Below are positions 6,396 through 7,051 of a stretch of 7,051 nucleotides of DNA, in pieces (position 1 is the first letter of the stretch; every line of letters starts with the position of its first letter). Where the stretch lies: contig LATQ01000001.1 of NCBI GenBank assembly GCA_001017865.1, forward strand, positions 2,932,913 to 2,939,963, written 5' to 3'. The position numbers were made by a program, and so were the translations under genes. The notes under the pieces were generated by a model. The model saw nothing but the letters and a program-made list of their open reading frames with translations. It did not search any database and had not been told where the DNA came from. The stretch is from Rhodococcus sp. IITR03 (GTDB lineage: Bacteria; Actinomycetota; Actinomycetes; Mycobacteriales; Mycobacteriaceae).

Positions 6396-6444
6396 GCGAC
6401 GCTCTCGTCGTACTCGTCCACGAGCGACGCTCGTCGTACTCGTC
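6394..6444 (+). repeat. imperfect tandem repeat with hairpin potential between yebC and ruvC
   Basis: Two copies start at 6394 and 6422. Each has GAGCGACGCTC followed by GTCGTACTCGTC; copy 1 carries an extra TC between the parts, so copies are 25 and 23 nt with period 28. Copy 1 begins on the last two bases of the yebC stop codon. The strands can pair: CGTCG-TA-CTCGT (6406-6417) with ACGAG-CGACG (6420-6429), ten pairs with a 2-nt bulge. No T-run follows. It may attenuate or terminate the yebC transcript, but this is a guess. Confidence 0.55.
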
Positions 6445-6493
6445 ACAGCGGTCGGGGTCGCGTGTCGGTCTCCCGGCACCCGATCCCGGCCGC

Positions 6494-6499
6494 TATGCT
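6494..6499 (+). promoter_or_regulatory. candidate -10 element of the ruvC promoter
   Basis: TATGCT fits the actinobacterial TANNNT pattern and lies one base upstream of the LexA box at 6501-6516. I see no strong -35. The start of transcription would fall near 6506, inside the box, which is the geometry expected for LexA repression. Leader length would be about 86 nt. Confidence 0.45.
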
Positions 6500-6500
6500 C

Positions 6501-6516
6501 TCGAACAGGCGTTCGC
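6501..6516. promoter_or_regulatory. LexA binding site (SOS box) upstream of ruvC
   Basis: TCGAACAGGCGTTCGC matches the mycobacterial SOS consensus TCGAAC-N4-GTTCGA at every specified base except the last. The core GAAC-N4-GTTC is perfect. It lies 75 nt before the ruvC start, next to a TATGCT -10 candidate. From memory, ruvC is among the LexA-controlled genes of M. tuberculosis, so DNA-damage induction of ruvC is expected here too. Confidence 0.85.
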
Positions 6517-6577
6517 AATCGTGCGAAGCGAGGTCGGGTCCGTCGGATGCATCGGAAACCGGCCGTATTCGGGTGTC

Positions 6578-6586
6578 GAGAGGTGA
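6578..6586 (+). promoter_or_regulatory. ribosome binding site that decides the ruvC start
   Basis: GAGAGGTGA is strongly complementary to the 3' end of 16S rRNA and ends 5 nt before the GTG at 6592. An alternative in-frame GTG at 6583 lies inside this site and would add VSR to the protein; it has no ribosome site of its own. The 6592 start also gives MRVMGVDPG, the family-typical N-terminus. Confidence 0.7.
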
Positions 6587-6591
6587 GTCGG

Positions 6592-7051
6592 GTGCGCGTG
6601 ATGGGTGTCGACCCCGGTCTGACCCGCTGTGGTCTGGGGATGGTCGACACGGGACGCGGACGCGACGTGATCCCCGTCGCCGTCGGCGTCATCCGCACCT
6701 CGCCCGAACTCGACCTCGAGCACCGGCTCCTCAAGGTCTCCGACTCGGTCGAGGAGTGGATGGACCGCTACAAGCCCGACGTCGTCGCGATCGAGCGCGT
6801 GTTCTCCCAGCACAACGTGCGCACCGCGATGGGCACCGCGCAGGCCGGCGGCGTCGTCGCCCTGGCAGCGGCGCGTCGCTCGATCCCGGTCATGTTCCAC
6901 ACGCCGAGCGAGGTGAAGGCCGCGGTCACCGGCAGTGGCACGGCCGACAAGAAGCAGGTGACCACGATGATCACCCGCATCCTCAAGCTCGACGCCGCGC
7001 CGAAGCCCGCCGACGCCGCCGACGCGCTCGCGCTGGCCGTCGCACACTGTT
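6592..7051 (+). CDS. ruvC: crossover junction endodeoxyribonuclease RuvC, 3' end outside window
   Basis: RuvC is the dimeric resolvase that cuts Holliday junctions during recombination and repair, working with RuvAB. The first 153 residues are present and intact. The four acidic catalytic residues are visible: Asp7 ([11 protein letters not shown]), Glu68 ([10 protein letters not shown]), Asp141 and Asp144 ([11 protein letters not shown]). Other conserved stretches are [19 protein letters not shown] and [19 protein letters not shown]. The family is usually about 160-190 aa, so only a short C-terminus is missing. The window ends inside a codon just after AHC. Start choice rests on the ribosome site at 6578-6586. 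It is probably induced by DNA damage through the SOS box at 6501-6516. ruvA and ruvB would be expected next, but lie outside the window. Confidence 0.97.
   Translation, partial: MRVMGVDPGLTRCGLGMVDTGRGRDVIPVAVGVIRTSPELDLEHRLLKVSDSVEEWMDRYKPDVVAIERVFSQHNVRTAMGTAQAGGVVALAAARRSIPVMFHTPSEVKAAVTGSGTADKKQVTTMITRILKLDAAPKPADAADALALAVAHC

Noticed and set aside
6394..6444. A CRISPR array
   Set aside because: Only two copies, separated by 3 nt, with no spacers and no cas genes.

Overview
The window is about 7 kb of very GC-rich DNA from an actinobacterium, most likely of the order Mycobacteriales and Rhodococcus-like. Three things point there. The gene order Nudix – pdxS – tesB – pdxT – yebC – ruvC is, from memory, that of the Mycobacterium tuberculosis region around Rv2609c–Rv2594c. 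The proteins have mycobacterial-type sequences (RuvC begins [14 protein letters not shown]). A mycobacterial-type LexA box precedes ruvC. The genus is inference.

Layout from left to right. Positions 1-689 hold the 3' part of a Nudix hydrolase gene on the + strand. Positions 690-937 are a regulatory region with two related palindromes and a candidate promoter. Positions 938-1840 are pdxS, the synthase subunit of PLP synthase. Positions 1846-3854, on the − strand, are a two-gene cassette: an RsbQ-type alpha/beta hydrolase (3854-3035) whose stop overlaps by 4 nt the start of a PAS + PP2C phosphatase of RsbP type (3038-1846). The + strand then resumes with tesB (3996-4819), pdxT (4896-5581), yebC (5644-6395) and ruvC (6592 to beyond the window end).

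How the genes work together. PdxS and PdxT form the ribose-5-phosphate-dependent PLP synthase; PdxT makes ammonia from glutamine and PdxS builds PLP. TesB is a housekeeping acyl-CoA thioesterase inside this cluster. YebC (translation/transcription factor family) and RuvC (Holliday junction resolvase) follow, and ruvC has its own SOS box. The rsbQ–rsbP pair resembles the energy-stress branch of the Bacillus subtilis sigma-B pathway, in which the hydrolase activates the PAS-phosphatase. It lies opposite to, and splits, the pdxS/tesB–pdxT cluster. This is the most distinctive content of the window.

A caution for any user: six of the eight genes are broken by single-base shifts as written, including housekeeping genes with all catalytic residues conserved on both sides of the break (tesB, pdxT, yebC). 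Nearly every shift is loss of one G or C from a G/C run, so I read them as sequence errors, not gene decay. The gene spans given here bridge those shifts. I saw no tRNA, rRNA, insertion sequence, CRISPR array or phage gene.
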